A program made the position numbers and the translations under genes. Shown here one piece after another: positions 12,972 through 13,714 of a stretch of DNA of 13,714 bases. How positions within the stretch are numbered: position 1 is the first letter of the stretch; every line of letters begins with the position of its first letter. The notes beneath the pieces were generated by a model, which searched no databases, had not been told where the DNA came from, and saw only the letters and a program-made list of their open reading frames with translations. The DNA comes from an uncultured Eubacteriales bacterium (GTDB taxonomy: Bacteria > Bacillota > Clostridia > TANB77 > CAG-508): contig CACXCH010000104.1 in NCBI GenBank assembly GCA_902766085.1, positions 1 through 13,714 of the forward strand, in the 5' to 3' direction.

Positions 12972-12998
12972 AAAACAATATGTTAATATTTTTATAGA

Positions 12999-13086
12999 AA
13001 GTTACAGGTTAATGATTTATTGTGTTATACTCGTATATTAAATATTACGCTTTCTTGTTTTATGATAAACCATTTACCGGTAACAA
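12999..13086. repeat. Imperfect palindromic element, copy 2 (reverse orientation)
   Basis: GTTACAGGTTAATGATTTAT (13001-13020) pairs imperfectly with the segment ending in CATTTACCGGTAAC (13071-13084). The first mismatch, after the GTTAC/GTAAC ends, falls at the same place as in copy 1 at 23-79. The left 23 nt match copy 1 at 21 positions. The internal TTACGCTTT is the reverse complement of copy 1's AAAGCGTAA, so this copy is inverted, with about 26 extra nt in the middle. Confidence 0.6.
13002..13031 (+). promoter_or_regulatory. Probable promoter of the GtrA-like gene, inside the palindromic element
   Basis: TTACAG at 13002-13007, an 18-nt spacer and TATACT at 13026-13031, preceded by TGT, form an extended -10 promoter. 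The -35 box lies within the left arm of the repeat. Transcription would start near 13038 and carry the right arm in the leader. Confidence 0.5.
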
Positions 13087-13119
13087 GAGATTAAAATTGT
13101 TAGGTGGATAAATAATAAA

Positions 13120-13542
13120 ATGAAAACACAGGAATTAATCAAAAAAGTAAAAAATAAAATATTTACAAAAGAGGTAATTTTATATGGAGTATTTGGAATA
13201 CTAACAACTATTATTAACTTAGCCATTTCATATCTACTTGAAAACAAAATGAATGGTGCAATTGCAAGCGCAATTGGAATTATTGCGGCAATAATATTTG
13301 CATATTTCACAAATAGAAAGTTGGTATTTAATTCAGAGGCTGTAGGATTCAAACAAAACTTTAAAGAGTTTTTAAAATTTGTTGCTGGCAGAGCATTAAC
13401 AATGATTATTGAAGAAGGTGGAGTAATACTATTTTACAATGTAATGAAAATGCCATTTAGACCAGTAAAACTTTCTTTAACAATAATTGTAATTATTTTA
13501 AATTTTTTTATAAGTAAATTTTTCGCATTTAAACACAAGTAG
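13120..13542 (+). CDS. GtrA-like polytopic membrane protein
   Basis: This is a 140-residue integral membrane protein with four predicted helices (about 18-38, 45-66, 84-107 and 115-134), the layout of GtrA/DPMS3-like proteins. The family signature FGILTTIINLAISYLL in helix 1 and YFTNRKLVFNS (about 62-72) after helix 2 are clear. Known members help move lipid-linked sugars across the membrane or assist polyprenol-phosphate glycosyltransferases. No glycosyltransferase lies in the window, so the partner is unknown. TAGGTGG at 13101-13107 is 12 nt from the ATG, somewhat far. The gene ends 54 nt before the tmRNA, which has its own promoter. Confidence 0.88.
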   Translation: MKTQELIKKVKNKIFTKEVILYGVFGILTTIINLAISYLLENKMNGAIASAIGIIAAIIFAYFTNRKLVFNSEAVGFKQNFKEFLKFVAGRALTMIIEEGGVILFYNVMKMPFRPVKLSLTIIVIILNFFISKFFAFKHK

Positions 13543-13547
13543 TAGTA

Positions 13548-13576
13548 TTGCCTATTATGGTAAAATGTGGTACAAT
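13548..13576 (+). promoter_or_regulatory. Promoter of ssrA
   Basis: TTGCCT at 13548-13553, a 17-nt spacer and TACAAT at 13571-13576 make a good sigma-A promoter. The start should fall near 13583, leaving a short leader that would be trimmed to give the mature tmRNA 5' end. Confidence 0.75.
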
Positions 13577-13595
13577 ATAAATGTATTAAAAATAA

Positions 13596-13714
13596 GGGGG
13601 CGTATTGGTTTCGACAATAATTCAGAAATATTGATAGCGAGTAGTGGATGGTTGCTTTGGCCACTTTAAATCAAGCAAATTAAATATAAAAGCTGATAAC
13701 GATAGAGAATTAGC
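13596..13714 (+). ncRNA. ssrA: tmRNA, 5' part (runs off the window)
   Basis: tmRNA with SmpB rescues stalled ribosomes and tags the product for proteolysis. The 5' end GGGGGCGTATTGGTTTCGAC matches the conserved tRNA-like 5' half, including the TTCGAC that pairs in the acceptor/T region of the folded RNA. A likely resume codon GCT at 13692 opens a frame reading Ala-Asp-Asn-Asp-Arg-Glu-Leu-(Ala), the start of a tag peptide. The rest of the tag, the pseudoknots and the 3' half lie beyond the window. The exact mature 5' base could be off by one. Confidence 0.93.

Noticed and set aside
12973..12993. AATAT-GTTA-ATATT hairpin with flanking A and T runs after the M23 gene as a terminator
   Set aside because: The stem has only 5 A/T pairs; too weak to call an intrinsic terminator.

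Overview
The window is AT-rich DNA typical of a low-GC Firmicute, most likely an anaerobic or gut-type member of Clostridia. This rests on A/T-biased codon use, strong purine-rich ribosome binding sites, several GTG or TTG starts, a rubredoxin/flavodiiron oxygen-defence pair, ireB-ruvX, and a GGGGGCG-type tmRNA 5' end. I cannot name a species. Every gene I support lies on the + strand; I saw no transposase, integrase, CRISPR array or rRNA.

Layout. (1) 1-1537: an imperfect palindromic element, a strong extended -10 promoter with a dyad over the start of the transcript, then a very short rubredoxin and an A-type flavodiiron protein, forming an O2/NO detoxification operon. (2) 1549-5389: a site-2 protease-like M50 membrane protease, the tRNA t6A enzyme TsaD, a calcineurin-like phosphoesterase, and a membrane-anchored G5-SH3-glucosaminidase cell wall hydrolase. 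(3) 5501-10294: a tightly packed three-gene cluster of unknown function. It encodes a small secreted or membrane protein shaped like a VirB2/TrbC pilin, a 1082-residue CpaE/MinD-like P-loop protein with a degenerate nucleotide site, two AT-hook-like motifs and a huge Asn/Gln-rich repetitive linker, and a membrane-anchored GAF protein with a degenerate GGDEF domain. (4) 10408-12158: ireB and ruvX (overlapping), then efp with its own promoter and an acidic coiled-coil/zinc-ribbon protein, closed by an intrinsic terminator. (5) 12251-13714: tRNA-Trp, an M23 peptidase immediately downstream, a second copy of the palindromic element, a GtrA-like membrane protein, and the 5' part of ssrA (tmRNA), cut by the window end.

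How the parts fit. Regions 1, 2, 4 and 5 are mostly conserved housekeeping, stress and envelope genes. The best candidate for an undescribed system is region 3. Its three products combine a possible surface subunit, a cytoplasmic partner that may touch both membrane and DNA, and a signalling-like membrane protein. The last two keep the fold but appear to have lost the catalytic residues of their families. The strongest non-coding finding is the palindromic element, present at both ends of the window in opposite orientations.
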